Positions 25,424-34,231 of a stretch of 64,000 nt of DNA are shown in pieces. The notes under the pieces were generated by a model. It saw only the letters and a list, made by a program, of their open reading frames with translations, did no database searches and was not told where the DNA came from. The stretch spans positions 1 to 64,000 of the forward strand of contig NZ_OY771430.1 in assembly GCF_963674565.1 (NCBI RefSeq), written 5' to 3'. The number at the start of each line of letters is the position of its first letter. The first letter of the stretch is position 1. This DNA comes from an uncultured Carboxylicivirga sp. (GTDB lineage Bacteria > Bacteroidota > Bacteroidia > Bacteroidales > Marinilabiliaceae). A program made the translations under genes and the position numbers.

Positions 25424-28288
25424 ATGGCAACCGATAAGTTTGTCTCTCGTCACATTGGTCCAAGAGAATACGAAATCAGTACGATGCTCGATCGTATTGG
25501 CGTTTCATCTGTTGATGAATTAATTGACCAAACCATTCCTGCATCTATTCGATTGGAAAAACCTTTGAATATAAGTAAAGGATTAACAGAACGTCAGTAT
25601 TTCAGGAAGATACATGATATAGCTCAGTTGAATAAGGTTTACAATACCTATATTGGAATGGGCTATTACGATGTTATTACCCCTGCTGTAATATTGCGTA
25701 ATGTGCTTGAGAATCCTGTTTGGTATACTTCGTACACTCCCTATCAGGCTGAGATATCACAAGGAAGATTAGAGGCACTTTTAAATTTCCAGACAGTAGT
25801 AACTGAAATGACAGGTATGGAAATTGCCAATGCTTCGCTATTGGATGAAGCTACTGCTGCTGCTGAGGCCATGATTATGCTTTATAATTCAAGAAGCCGC
25901 AAACAGGTTAAAGAAGAGGTGATTACCTTTTTTGCCGATATCAATCTTTGGCCACAAACGAAGGAGGTGTTGATCACAAGAGCAAAACCTTTAGGTATTG
26001 AACTGCAATTTGGAAGCATCAATGAGTTTACCTGCAATGGAAATGTTTTTGGTTTATTGGTTCAGTATCCAAATTCAAATGGATTAGTAGAGGATTATAA
26101 GGAAATTACAAAGCAGGCTCATGAAAATGATTGTCGGGTAGCTGTTGCTGCTGATTTACTCTCTCTTGCTTTATTGACTCCTCCGGGGGAATGGGGTGCT
26201 GATATTGTGTTGGGAACAACTCAACGTTTTGGTATTCCTATGGGTTATGGAGGTCCTCATGCTGCATATTTTGCTACTAAAGAAGAATTAAAGCGTCAGT
26301 TACCGGGGCGTATTATTGGTGTAACAAAAGATGCCAATGGTCGTCGTGCATTACGTATGGCCTTACAAACCCGAGAGCAACATATCAAGCGCGAACGTGC
26401 AACTTCAAATATTTGTACAGCGCAGGCTTTGCTGGCAACTATGGCCGGATTTTATGCTGTTTATCATGGTAAAGAAGGCATCATCCGTATTGCTGAGCGT
26501 GTTCATTCTATCGCTTTTCAGATAGCACAAGAAGTTGAAAAACTGGGATACAAACAGGTGAACAGTGAATTTTTTGATACAATTCGTATTGCTCTGCCTG
26601 AAGGTGTGAAGATCGAGTATATTGAAAGATACAGTCTGAAATTGGAAATGAACTTTCGCTATTTCGATAATGGTGATGTGGGAATCAGTATTGATGAAAC
26701 AACCAACCTGGATGATATTAACTGGATTGTTGAGGTTTTTGCCAAAGCCGCCGGTAAAGAAGTGCCAAGAATTAGTGACATAGGAGAAGAAAGTAATATC
26801 AAGGATGATTATAAGAGAACTTCTGATTTCTTAACTCAGGATATTTTTAAGAAGTATCACTCAGAAGCGGAGATGGTGCGCTACATCAAAAAACTGGAAC
26901 GTAAAGATATTTCATTGACTCATTCAATGATTTCGTTGGGATCGTGTACCATGAAGTTGAATGCTGCCACTGAAATGTTACCATTAAGCTGGATTGAGTT
27001 TAATGGATTGCATCCTTTTATTCCAAAAGATCAGGCAGCGGGTTATCATTTAATGATGGATGAGCTTCGCCAGGATCTTTCTGAAATTACCGGATTCGCG
27101 GATGTAAGCCTTCAGCCAAATTCAGGTGCTGCAGGTGAATATGCCGGGTTGATGGTGATACAGGAGTATCACAGAAGCCGAGGCGAAGAGCAACGTAATG
27201 TTTCTATTATTCCATCGTCGGCACACGGAACCAATCCTGCAAGTGCGGTAATGGCTGGCATGAAGGTGGTTGTGGTGAAATGTGATGATAAAGGAAATAT
27301 AGATGTTGAAGATTTACGTGCCAAAGCTGAAGAAAATAAGGATGTATTATCTTGTTTGATGGTAACCTATCCTTCAACTCATGGAGTATTTGAAGAATCA
27401 ATCATAGAAGTTTGCCAGATTATTCATGACAATGGTGGTCAGGTTTACATGGATGGTGCGAACATGAATGCTCAGGTTGGATTTACCAGTCCAGGACGTA
27501 TTGGAGCCGATGTATGTCATTTGAACTTGCATAAGACCTTTGCCATACCTCATGGAGGAGGCGGACCTGGAGTGGGTCCGATTGGAGTAGCGGCTCACCT
27601 TGTTGAGTTCCTTCCTCAGCATCCTGTTGTTGATAATGAACGAAAAGGTATTACTGCAGTTGCTGCAGCACCTTGGGGTAGTGCAAGTGTTTTGCCTATT
27701 ACCTATGGATATATTAAAATGCTGGGAGCCGAAGGTTTGCGCAAATCCACTGAAATGGCTATCCTGAATGCGAACTACATAGCTGCATCATTGAAAGATG
27801 ATTATGGTATTTTATATACAGGAACCAATGGTCGTGTTGCACATGAAATGATATTGGAATGCCGTCACTTTAAAGCTTCATCTGGTATTACAGAAACGGA
27901 TATTGCCAAGCGTTTAATGGATTATGGTTTCCATGCACCAACATTATCTTTCCCTGTTCATGGAACTTTAATGATTGAACCAACAGAAAGTGAATCTTTA
28001 CAGGAATTGGATCGTTTTATCTCAGCTTTGAAATCCATTTATGCTGAGATAAAAGAGGTTGAGAGTGGTGAAGCAGATAATGAAGATAATGTATTGAAAA
28101 ATGCCCCACATCCGGCTTATAAAGTAGTTGCTGATGAGTGGACTCATTCATATGGAAGAGAAAAAGCAGCTTATCCATTGGAGTGGATACGTGAAAATAA
28201 ATTTTGGATTGATGTTGCACGGGTAGATGATGCTTATGGTGACAGAAACCTTGTGTGTAGTTGTGCTCCAATAGAAAGTTATATTTAA
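25424..28288 (+). CDS. gcvP: Glycine dehydrogenase (decarboxylating), P-protein
   Basis: At 954 residues this is a fused, full-length P-protein of the glycine cleavage system. It decarboxylates glycine and passes the aminomethyl group to the lipoyl H-protein. The N-terminal half (about 1-450) contains HIGPREYEISTML and NASLLDEATAAAEAM; the C-terminal half carries the PLP lysine block HLNLHKTFAIPHGGGGPG near residue 705. gcvT and gcvH are not nearby, which is common in this phylum. A hairpin terminator follows. No glycine riboswitch-like structure was recognised in the 137-base upstream gap. Confidence 0.96.
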   Translation: MATDKFVSRHIGPREYEISTMLDRIGVSSVDELIDQTIPASIRLEKPLNISKGLTERQYFRKIHDIAQLNKVYNTYIGMGYYDVITPAVILRNVLENPVWYTSYTPYQAEISQGRLEALLNFQTVVTEMTGMEIANASLLDEATAAAEAMIMLYNSRSRKQVKEEVITFFADINLWPQTKEVLITRAKPLGIELQFGSINEFTCNGNVFGLLVQYPNSNGLVEDYKEITKQAHENDCRVAVAADLLSLALLTPPGEWGADIVLGTTQRFGIPMGYGGPHAAYFATKEELKRQLPGRIIGVTKDANGRRALRMALQTREQHIKRERATSNICTAQALLATMAGFYAVYHGKEGIIRIAERVHSIAFQIAQEVEKLGYKQVNSEFFDTIRIALPEGVKIEYIERYSLKLEMNFRYFDNGDVGISIDETTNLDDINWIVEVFAKAAGKEVPRISDIGEESNIKDDYKRTSDFLTQDIFKKYHSEAEMVRYIKKLERKDISLTHSMISLGSCTMKLNAATEMLPLSWIEFNGLHPFIPKDQAAGYHLMMDELRQDLSEITGFADVSLQPNSGAAGEYAGLMVIQEYHRSRGEEQRNVSIIPSSAHGTNPASAVMAGMKVVVVKCDDKGNIDVEDLRAKAEENKDVLSCLMVTYPSTHGVFEESIIEVCQIIHDNGGQVYMDGANMNAQVGFTSPGRIGADVCHLNLHKTFAIPHGGGGPGVGPIGVAAHLVEFLPQHPVVDNERKGITAVAAAPWGSASVLPITYGYIKMLGAEGLRKSTEMAILNANYIAASLKDDYGILYTGTNGRVAHEMILECRHFKASSGITETDIAKRLMDYGFHAPTLSFPVHGTLMIEPTESESLQELDRFISALKSIYAEIKEVESGEADNEDNVLKNAPHPAYKVVADEWTHSYGREKAAYPLEWIRENKFWIDVARVDDAYGDRNLVCSCAPIESYI

Positions 28289-28313
28289 AGAAATATAGAA
28301 TTGACGCTATTTG

Positions 28314-28342
28314 ATCCCGTTGCCAGGCAACGGGATTTTTTT
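28314..28342 (+). terminator. Terminator after gcvP
   Basis: ATCCCGTTG and CAACGGGAT form a 9-bp GC-rich stem with a 5-base loop, followed by T7. Confidence 0.9.
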
Positions 28343-28418
28343 ATTCCAAAAAGAGGAAACTTTCTGAGGTGAGAGGCGTATCAAAATACCAGATATCAAA
28401 TAATAATTGAAATAGGAG

Positions 28419-29435
28419 ATGAGAAAAATTTACTTGTTTTTTGTAATGCTAATTGCCACAACTGCGGCTGTAACGGCTCAGTCCCTTGAAAAGGTTTTTG
28501 AAGGAAATAAAGACTTTGATCAGGTTAGTGCCATTAAGGTAAACGGCGACTTTTGTAAGGTCGAATTTGTAAAAGGGGATAAGGTTAATGTTACTGCTGA
28601 ATTAAGTGCCAATAAACAATTAGATGGTTATGCTGTATCCATGGATTTAGCTGCAGGTGTGTTAACGATTAGTGTTAATAAACCTGGGTCTGGATGGAGT
28701 TCTCATTCTGGTTTTGTAACTGTAACCATGCCTGATGGAATTAATCTTGAAGTGGTTACAAGTTCGGGGTATATCAACCTGGCTGATTTTAAAAATACAA
28801 ACCTGAAAGCTGAATCAAAATCAGGTAAAATAGTAGTTAGCAATCTTCAGGGAAGTGCTGATTTATCAACAAAGTCCGCCACTATAACCGTCGATAATAT
28901 TACTGGTGAATTGGCTACTTCAACTAAAGATGGTAGTCAGACAGTAACGAATGTAAAAGGTAATGCCAAAGTTGTTGCTTATAATGGTAGTTTGATTATT
29001 GAAAATATTGAAGGTGCTTGCAGTGCTGAAACCACAGATGGAGCATTAACCCTGAAAAATATTAAAGGTCAAATACACATGAAAACCAATTCTGGTTCAA
29101 TGAAATTATCTGATTCGGAAGGTACTATTACAACCACTTCTGGTGCCGGTTCACTCAATTTTTTTAATGTTCAAGGTGTGTTTGATATTAATTCAGGTAA
29201 GGGTGATGTAATTGGGGCAAGGGTGAAATTTACTGAGTCATCAAATATTAAGACTACTGAAGGAAAGATTAAATTTAAGTTAGAAAATAGTAAGGAAGAA
29301 TTATCATTTGCCTGTGTATCAGAAAAAGGAATGATGGTAGTTTATGGTAAGGCAAAGAAGAAAAAGGTGAATGAAGGTAAAGGTTCGATTGTAATTACCA
29401 CTTACAGTACAACAGGAGCTCAGAATTATTATTAG
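28419..29435 (+). CDS. Exported DUF4097-like adhesin-type beta-repeat protein
   Basis: The 338-residue product has a signal peptide (MRKIYLFFVMLIATTAAVTA-QS) and then a regular series of short beta-strand repeats with the pattern (S/T)-x-(S/T)-G-x-(I/L)-x-(V/L)-x-x-(I/L)-x-G, for example VTSSGYINLADF, KSGKIVVSNLQGS and TDGALTLKNIKGQ. This is the DUF4097/putative autotransporter adhesin (GIN-type) fold, a right-handed beta-solenoid. No lipobox, membrane span or T9SS domain is seen, so it is probably periplasmic or loosely surface-bound. Its function is unknown. It has its own terminator and appears to be a single-gene unit. Confidence 0.75.
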   Translation: MRKIYLFFVMLIATTAAVTAQSLEKVFEGNKDFDQVSAIKVNGDFCKVEFVKGDKVNVTAELSANKQLDGYAVSMDLAAGVLTISVNKPGSGWSSHSGFVTVTMPDGINLEVVTSSGYINLADFKNTNLKAESKSGKIVVSNLQGSADLSTKSATITVDNITGELATSTKDGSQTVTNVKGNAKVVAYNGSLIIENIEGACSAETTDGALTLKNIKGQIHMKTNSGSMKLSDSEGTITTTSGAGSLNFFNVQGVFDINSGKGDVIGARVKFTESSNIKTTEGKIKFKLENSKEELSFACVSEKGMMVVYGKAKKKKVNEGKGSIVITTYSTTGAQNYY

Positions 29436-29458
29436 AACGATTAAATATTGAAGCACAC

Positions 29459-29497
29459 AAAGGCTGATTCGGATATGTCGAGTCAGCCTTTATTTTT
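29459..29497 (+). terminator. Terminator after DUF4097-like gene
   Basis: AAAGGCTGATTCG pairs with CGAGTCAGCCTTT (13 bp, one G-U), followed by a T-rich tract. Confidence 0.85.
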
Positions 29498-29518
29498 ATG
29501 ATTATTTGTAAGTAAGTT

Positions 29519-29547
29519 AAAAAAAGACCGACCATCATTAGTCAGTC
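29519..29547 (-). terminator. Terminator of the PASTA-rluD-ddl operon
   Basis: On the minus strand GACTGAC pairs with GTCGGTC (7 bp, one G-U), followed by T7, 25 bases past the ddl stop. Confidence 0.7.
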
Positions 29548-29571
29548 TATTTCTGAAAAGTATTTTCAGTA

Positions 29572-30552
29572 TTATTTTCGGGCAATCTGATCTTCGATGA
29601 TTTCGGTAAATACATCTTTAATATTCAAACCGGCAGCAGCAATCTGCTGAGGAATAAAGCTGGTAACAGTCATACCTGGTGTTGTATTTACTTCAAGCAA
29701 AAATATTTTATTGTCTGAAATGATATAATCAACCCGTACAATTCCTTTGCAACCTAAAATATCATAGATGAGTGACGAGATTGACTGTATACGATCTCTT
29801 ACTTTATCTTCAATACGTGCGGGAGTGATTTCTTCCACTTTGTTGGCTGTATATTTGGCTTCAAAATCGAAGAACTCATTCTTACTTACAACTTCTGTTA
29901 CGGGCAGTCTTACCTCGTTATTGAGGGTTTTATAAAGTCCACAGGTTACTTCCATACCTGAAATAAACTGCTCAATAATTACCTCGCTGCTTTCGCTAAA
30001 AGCTTTTTCTATGGCCGAAACCAGTTCTTTGCCCTCTTTAACCTTAGTAACACCAAAGCTCGATCCACCGGCATTAGGCTTTACAAATAAGGGTAATCCA
30101 AGCTGAGTGATGATGTCCGGAGCATTGTAACTGTGTCCTTTGCGAAGAAGAACTGAATCTGCAACAGCCACACCAAATCCTTTCAGGTACGTGTTACAGG
30201 TGAATTTATTAAACGATATGGCTGCAGCTTCAACATCACAGGTGCTGTGCGGAATACCTAACATTTTTAAATAACCTTGCAATAAACCATCTTCACCGGG
30301 TGTTCCATGAATGGTAATATAAGCACAATCAATTGATACTTTTGAGCCATTCATCTGAAAACTGAAGTCATTTTTATCAATGGGATACTCAGTTCCATCA
30401 ACCAGTGCACACCATTTTTCTTCTGTAATTAAAATAGGATAGCGATTGTATTTTTCTTCATCAATAAATGAAAAAACACCTTCTTTACTCTTTTCAGATA
30501 CTACAATTTCTGAAGAGTAACCGCCATAAACGATGCCAATATTCTTCTTCAT
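29572..30552 (-). CDS. ddl: D-alanine--D-alanine ligase
   Basis: The 326-residue ATP-grasp enzyme joins two D-alanines for peptidoglycan. The N-terminal IGIVYGGYSSEIVVS corresponds to the usual GGxSxE motif (E15). PLFVKPNAGGSSFGVTKV is the ATP-grasp loop and LEVNTTPGMT the metal-binding C-terminal signature. It is the last gene of a three-gene minus-strand unit with the PASTA protein and the pseudouridine synthase, 17 bases after the latter, an arrangement common in Bacteroidota. Confidence 0.95.
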   Translation of the reverse strand: MKKNIGIVYGGYSSEIVVSEKSKEGVFSFIDEEKYNRYPILITEEKWCALVDGTEYPIDKNDFSFQMNGSKVSIDCAYITIHGTPGEDGLLQGYLKMLGIPHSTCDVEAAAISFNKFTCNTYLKGFGVAVADSVLLRKGHSYNAPDIITQLGLPLFVKPNAGGSSFGVTKVKEGKELVSAIEKAFSESSEVIIEQFISGMEVTCGLYKTLNNEVRLPVTEVVSKNEFFDFEAKYTANKVEEITPARIEDKVRDRIQSISSLIYDILGCKGIVRVDYIISDNKIFLLEVNTTPGMTVTSFIPQQIAAAGLNIKDVFTEIIEDQIARK

Positions 30553-30569
30553 GTTATTATTATTGGAGC

Positions 30570-31619
30570 TTAATCAAGATCACGTCCGGCAGTGTAGTCT
30601 CTCCATTTTTCTATGGCTTGAACCATGTCATCAGGTAACTCAGAGTCGAACGACATAAATTCTTTTGTTGTTGGATGCACAAAACCAAGTGTTTTAGCAT
30701 GAAGTGCCTGTCGTGGCAGGATATTAAAACAGTTTTGAACAAATTGTTTGTATTTGGTAAAAGTGGTACCTTTTAATATCTGATCACCTCCATATCGCTC
30801 ATCATTAAATAATGGATGACCAATGTGTTTCATGTGAACTCTAATCTGGTGAGTTCTTCCGGTTTCTAAACGACATTCAACCAGGGTTACATATCCCAAA
30901 CGTTCCAGAACTGTATAATGTGTTACTGCCGGCTTTCCTCTTTCTCCATCCTCAAAAACAGCCATCTGTTTTCTGTCTTTCAAACTTCTGCCAATATTAC
31001 CAACAATGGTTCCTTCATCTTCCTTCGGTTGCCCCCAAACAATGGCACGATAAGTTCTTTTAGATGTTTTTTCGAAGAATTGACGGGCCAGAAAATTCTT
31101 AGCATGTTCTGTTTTAGCAATCACCAAAAGACCAGATGTATCTTTATCAATTCGGTGAACTAAGCCGGGACGGGGGTCCTGCGAATTAAAAAGTGGCAAA
31201 TCTTTCAAATGATAAGCCAATGCATTCACCATGGTTCCGGTATAGTTTCCATGTCCGGGATGAACAACCATTCCTGGCTTCTTATTAAGTACGATCAGGT
31301 CATTGTCTTCATAAATGATATCCAACGGAATGTTTTCTGGTATGATTTCAATCTCGCGTGGCGGATAAGACATTACGATGGTAATAACCTCGTTTGCCTT
31401 TATTTTATAGTTTGCTTTTACCGGGTTATCATTTACACGAATATTACCTGCGGCAGCAGCTTCCTGTATTTTATTTCGCGAAGCATTTTCTATTCGGTTA
31501 ACCAGGAACTTGTCAATACGCAATGGTTTTTGACCAGCGTCGGCAACAAAGCGATAATGTTCGAATAATTCGTTACTCTCTTCAATTTCGTCAAATTCGT
31601 TCTGAATCTCCTCAGCCAT
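30570..31619 (-). CDS. rluD: RluD-family 23S rRNA pseudouridine synthase
   Basis: The 349-residue enzyme has an N-terminal S4 RNA-binding domain (about 33-90) and a RluA/RluD catalytic domain with the catalytic aspartate D158 in HRIDKDTSGLLV. Family members make pseudouridines in 23S rRNA helix 69; exact positions are inferred from family membership. The stop of the upstream PASTA gene is only 3 bases from this start, indicating translational coupling. Confidence 0.88.
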   Translation of the reverse strand: MAEEIQNEFDEIEESNELFEHYRFVADAGQKPLRIDKFLVNRIENASRNKIQEAAAAGNIRVNDNPVKANYKIKANEVITIVMSYPPREIEIIPENIPLDIIYEDNDLIVLNKKPGMVVHPGHGNYTGTMVNALAYHLKDLPLFNSQDPRPGLVHRIDKDTSGLLVIAKTEHAKNFLARQFFEKTSKRTYRAIVWGQPKEDEGTIVGNIGRSLKDRKQMAVFEDGERGKPAVTHYTVLERLGYVTLVECRLETGRTHQIRVHMKHIGHPLFNDERYGGDQILKGTTFTKYKQFVQNCFNILPRQALHAKTLGFVHPTTKEFMSFDSELPDDMVQAIEKWRDYTAGRDLD

Positions 31620-31622
31620 AAT

Positions 31623-32504
31623 CTAAAATTCCTCCATGTTATCACCTGCAGGTTTTTCAATAACAGGTGGATCAATTTTTATTTTTTCACTAAAAAGACT
31701 GTCGGTTGATAAAGTATCAGGTAAGATTTTTGATGAATCAGTACTCAACCACACATCAATAGAAGATCCCAATGGAATACGTGATCCGTCTTCTGAAATT
31801 GGTTTTTGCTTCCATATGAATGCAAACAGCGAATCATCGGGTGTTACTACTGTACTGTCAAAAATGGTTGAACCTAAATTTAGTGAAACTGAAACCAAAA
31901 GATGGCGGGCTTCATTGGCTGCCAGGCCTGTCAGATCAGGAATGTTAGTTTTCTTATCACTCAATCCCTGACCAAGCAAGAGATCAATTACCGATCCCTT
32001 TTCAATTGATGTTCCGGGTTCAATCGGTTTTCCCTTATAATGTTGACCCAACACTTCATTGGTATACTCACTTGGTATATAAATTAACTCACCGGTTTTA
32101 AGTCCATATGATTCAAGAATGGCTTTAGCACTTCGCAGTGAATAGCTGGTTAGGTTAGGGACCTGAACTTTTTCTGCTGAGTATGCATTAATGGTAAAGT
32201 GAATGGTTCTGTTCTTTTTAACTTCAGTACCAGCTCTTGGTAATTGTTCAACAACCGCTCCAGGTGTAAATCCAGTGATATGAACCGAATCAATTATATT
32301 GAATCGAAAATCTTTCTCTTCCAGTAATTGCTCGAATTGTTCCTGTGTAAGTCCAGTACAATCAGGCACAGGTTGTGTTACTCCGTGATGCGTATAAATG
32401 TTAAGGCTAATAAATGTACCAATCAGCAAAAGGGCTATTACCCCAATTGCAATACCAAGGTTTTTAAGAAATACTTTGCTGATAAGAAATTTTAGAAATG
32501 GCAT
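31623..32504 (-). CDS. Membrane-anchored PASTA-domain protein
   Basis: The 293-residue protein has one N-terminal membrane span (about 15-37) and then three PASTA repeats outside the membrane (about 40-110, 113-182, 187-255), each starting with a P-x-(L/C)-(T/S)-G/S pattern such as VPDCTGLT, VPNLTSYS and IPDLTGLA. PASTA domains bind muropeptides or beta-lactam-like ligands. There is no kinase or transpeptidase domain. Position at the head of an operon with ddl supports a cell-wall-related role; the precise function is unknown. Confidence 0.85.
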   Translation of the reverse strand: MPFLKFLISKVFLKNLGIAIGVIALLLIGTFISLNIYTHHGVTQPVPDCTGLTQEQFEQLLEEKDFRFNIIDSVHITGFTPGAVVEQLPRAGTEVKKNRTIHFTINAYSAEKVQVPNLTSYSLRSAKAILESYGLKTGELIYIPSEYTNEVLGQHYKGKPIEPGTSIEKGSVIDLLLGQGLSDKKTNIPDLTGLAANEARHLLVSVSLNLGSTIFDSTVVTPDDSLFAFIWKQKPISEDGSRIPLGSSIDVWLSTDSSKILPDTLSTDSLFSEKIKIDPPVIEKPAGDNMEEF

Positions 32505-32629
32505 TTATTCACTTGTTTTTATTGAACATCCACAGCCTTTGGTAAGAAAGGATGTGTTTTTTATCGGTAACCGAAGTTCAAAAGTAATACAAAAAATGTA
32601 ATCAAGCGTTGTGCAAACCAAAGGGCATA

Positions 32630-32668
32630 AAAAAAGTAAAGAACCCAAAACAGGATTCTTTACTTTTA
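32630..32668 (-). terminator. Terminator after rpmH
   Basis: Minus-strand AAAGTAAAGAA-type arm pairs with TTCTTTACTTT across a short loop containing CC/GG, followed by a T-run. It lies about 30 bases past the rpmH stop. Confidence 0.75.
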
Positions 32669-32696
32669 AATATTTTGAAGTATGCTTTCAGCTCAA

Positions 32697-32855
32697 TTAA
32701 GCTTTGTGTCTTCTCTCACTGGAAACAGTTAATTTCTTTCTTCCTTTAGCTCTTCTTGAAGCTAATACTTTACGACCATTAGCTGTTGCCATTCTCTCAC
32801 GGAACCCGTGCTTGTTACGTCTCTTTCTGTTAGAGGGTTGAAATGTCCTTTTCAT
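32697..32855 (-). CDS. rpmH: 50S ribosomal protein L34
   Basis: A 52-residue, very basic protein beginning MKRTFQPSNRKRRNKHGFR and continuing RMATANGRKVLASRRAKGR, the L34 signature. It is a structural component of the large ribosomal subunit near the exit tunnel. Length is normal allowing for the short KKLTVSSERRHKA tail. It is transcribed alone: a good promoter lies 56 bases upstream and a hairpin terminator follows. Confidence 0.97.
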   Translation of the reverse strand: MKRTFQPSNRKRRNKHGFRERMATANGRKVLASRRAKGRKKLTVSSERRHKA

Positions 32856-32910
32856 CGTTTTGTATTTTTATCTATACGACTTTATGCCTTTATCTTCGTT
32901 TTTCGGACTG

Positions 32911-32940
32911 CAAAAATAATTGAATTTTTTATCTTCCAAA
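32911..32940 (-). promoter_or_regulatory. rpmH promoter
   Basis: Minus strand: TTTG at 32940-32937, 18-base spacer, TATTTTTG at 32918-32911, an exact fit to the Bacteroidota -33/-7 consensus. Confidence 0.7.
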
Positions 32941-32986
32941 AGAAAATTAGAAATTTTATCTCAATGATTTAACTCTTTTTTTAGAA

Positions 32987-33607
32987 TTACATCGAAAGAT
33001 GAATGATTTTCTTGGTTTCAAAAAATTCTTCTTCATAATAATTACTCAAGGGAGTTACCGAAACACGTTTTTTAAATTCATTTAACTCCTGGTCGAAATC
33101 ACCTCCTTTAAGATAGATAATTCCATTTGTAATTGCATTTTTATTATGCGGTAATATTTTGTTTTTACAGAGATTTACAAATGCAGGAAAAGCTGTTACG
33201 GCCCGGCTAATGATGAAATCATATTGCTCCGGATGATTCTCAACACGCACCTGTCGGGCATTTACATTTTTTAATCCCAGTTCTTCAGCAACAGCACTAA
33301 CAACCTTAATCTTTTTCCCTATTGAATCAATAAGTTGAAAATGGCATTCAGGAAACATAATGGCTAAAGGTATACCCGGGAAGCCACCACCTGTTCCAAC
33401 ATCTAAAATACGGGTGCCATTTGTGAATTGAATAAACTGAGCAATTGCTAGCGAGTGTAATACATGCCTTTCGTAAAAGTGATCCATGTCTTTACGGGAA
33501 ATAACATTGATCTTAGTATTCCAATCTTCGTAAATTTTACCCAATAATCCTATCTTTTCCCTCTTTTCTGTATCTAAATGAGGAAAGTACTTATCTATCA
33601 ACTCCAT
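32987..33607 (-). CDS. rsmG: 16S rRNA (guanine527-N7)-methyltransferase
   Basis: The 206-residue AdoMet enzyme carries ILDVGTGGGFPGIPLA (residues 67-82), the RsmG/GidB signature, and the upstream NVISRKD and ERHVLHSL blocks. It methylates G527 of 16S rRNA. It is the last gene of a unit with the GT2 and sigma-factor genes, 15 bases after the latter. Confidence 0.94.
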   Translation of the reverse strand: MELIDKYFPHLDTEKREKIGLLGKIYEDWNTKINVISRKDMDHFYERHVLHSLAIAQFIQFTNGTRILDVGTGGGFPGIPLAIMFPECHFQLIDSIGKKIKVVSAVAEELGLKNVNARQVRVENHPEQYDFIISRAVTAFPAFVNLCKNKILPHNKNAITNGIIYLKGGDFDQELNEFKKRVSVTPLSNYYEEEFFETKKIIHLSM

Positions 33608-33622
33608 TATTTTCTGAAGGTA

Positions 33623-34231
33623 TTAGCCTAATTTAATATCCGAATTTTTTAAGGTGTTGAACAGTAATTCGCGAGCTCTGAAAAGTTGAGCTTTAACTGT
33701 TCCTAGCGGTAAATCAAGCTCTTCAGCAATTTCTTCGTATGAAAACTCTTTGAAATACCTTAATTCAATCAAGATGCGATACCGAGGTTTAAGTTTTTTA
33801 ACAACCGTGCGCATCAAAACTTTTTTCTGTTCTTTAATGAGATTTTCTTCCGGGTCAGGAGTTTCATCTTTTAAATGAATAGGTTGGTCGTTTTCTTTGT
33901 CTTCGGTTATTCCACCGTCAATCGACACCAGATTATTTCTCTTTTTTCTAAGAAAATCGATGCAGTTGTTGGAGGCAATCTTAAAAAGCCAGGTACTAAA
34001 GGCGTAATTTGGTGAGTACTGATGAATATTTTTAAAGGCTTTACCAAATGCTTCGATGGTCAGGTCTTCGGCATCACTTTTATTATTGACCATTTTTAAA
34101 AGCATGAAATAGATGGCATCTCTATATCGTCCCATCAACTCAGCAAAAGCTTTTTGGTTGCCTTTAACTGCGCTATCTACCAATTCTAAATCATATTTTG
34201 CCTTGTCCGATAGATTAGGATTTATTTCCAT
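33623..34231 (-). CDS. ECF-type RNA polymerase sigma factor
   Basis: The 202-residue protein has sigma region 2 (about 25-100: FAELMGRYRDAIYFMLLKMV, DAEDLTIEAFGKAF, STWLFKIASNNCIDFLRKK) and region 4 (about 135-190: LIELRYFKEFSYEEIAEEL, LGTVKAQLFRARE). The linker is acidic and slightly long. It directs core RNA polymerase to specific promoters. No anti-sigma gene is adjacent; instead its start overlaps a membrane glycosyltransferase gene by 10 bases, and rsmG follows. This resembles housekeeping-type ECF factors of Bacteroidota rather than FecI-type iron systems. Confidence 0.9.
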   Translation of the reverse strand: MEINPNLSDKAKYDLELVDSAVKGNQKAFAELMGRYRDAIYFMLLKMVNNKSDAEDLTIEAFGKAFKNIHQYSPNYAFSTWLFKIASNNCIDFLRKKRNNLVSIDGGITEDKENDQPIHLKDETPDPEENLIKEQKKVLMRTVVKKLKPRYRILIELRYFKEFSYEEIAEELDLPLGTVKAQLFRARELLFNTLKNSDIKLG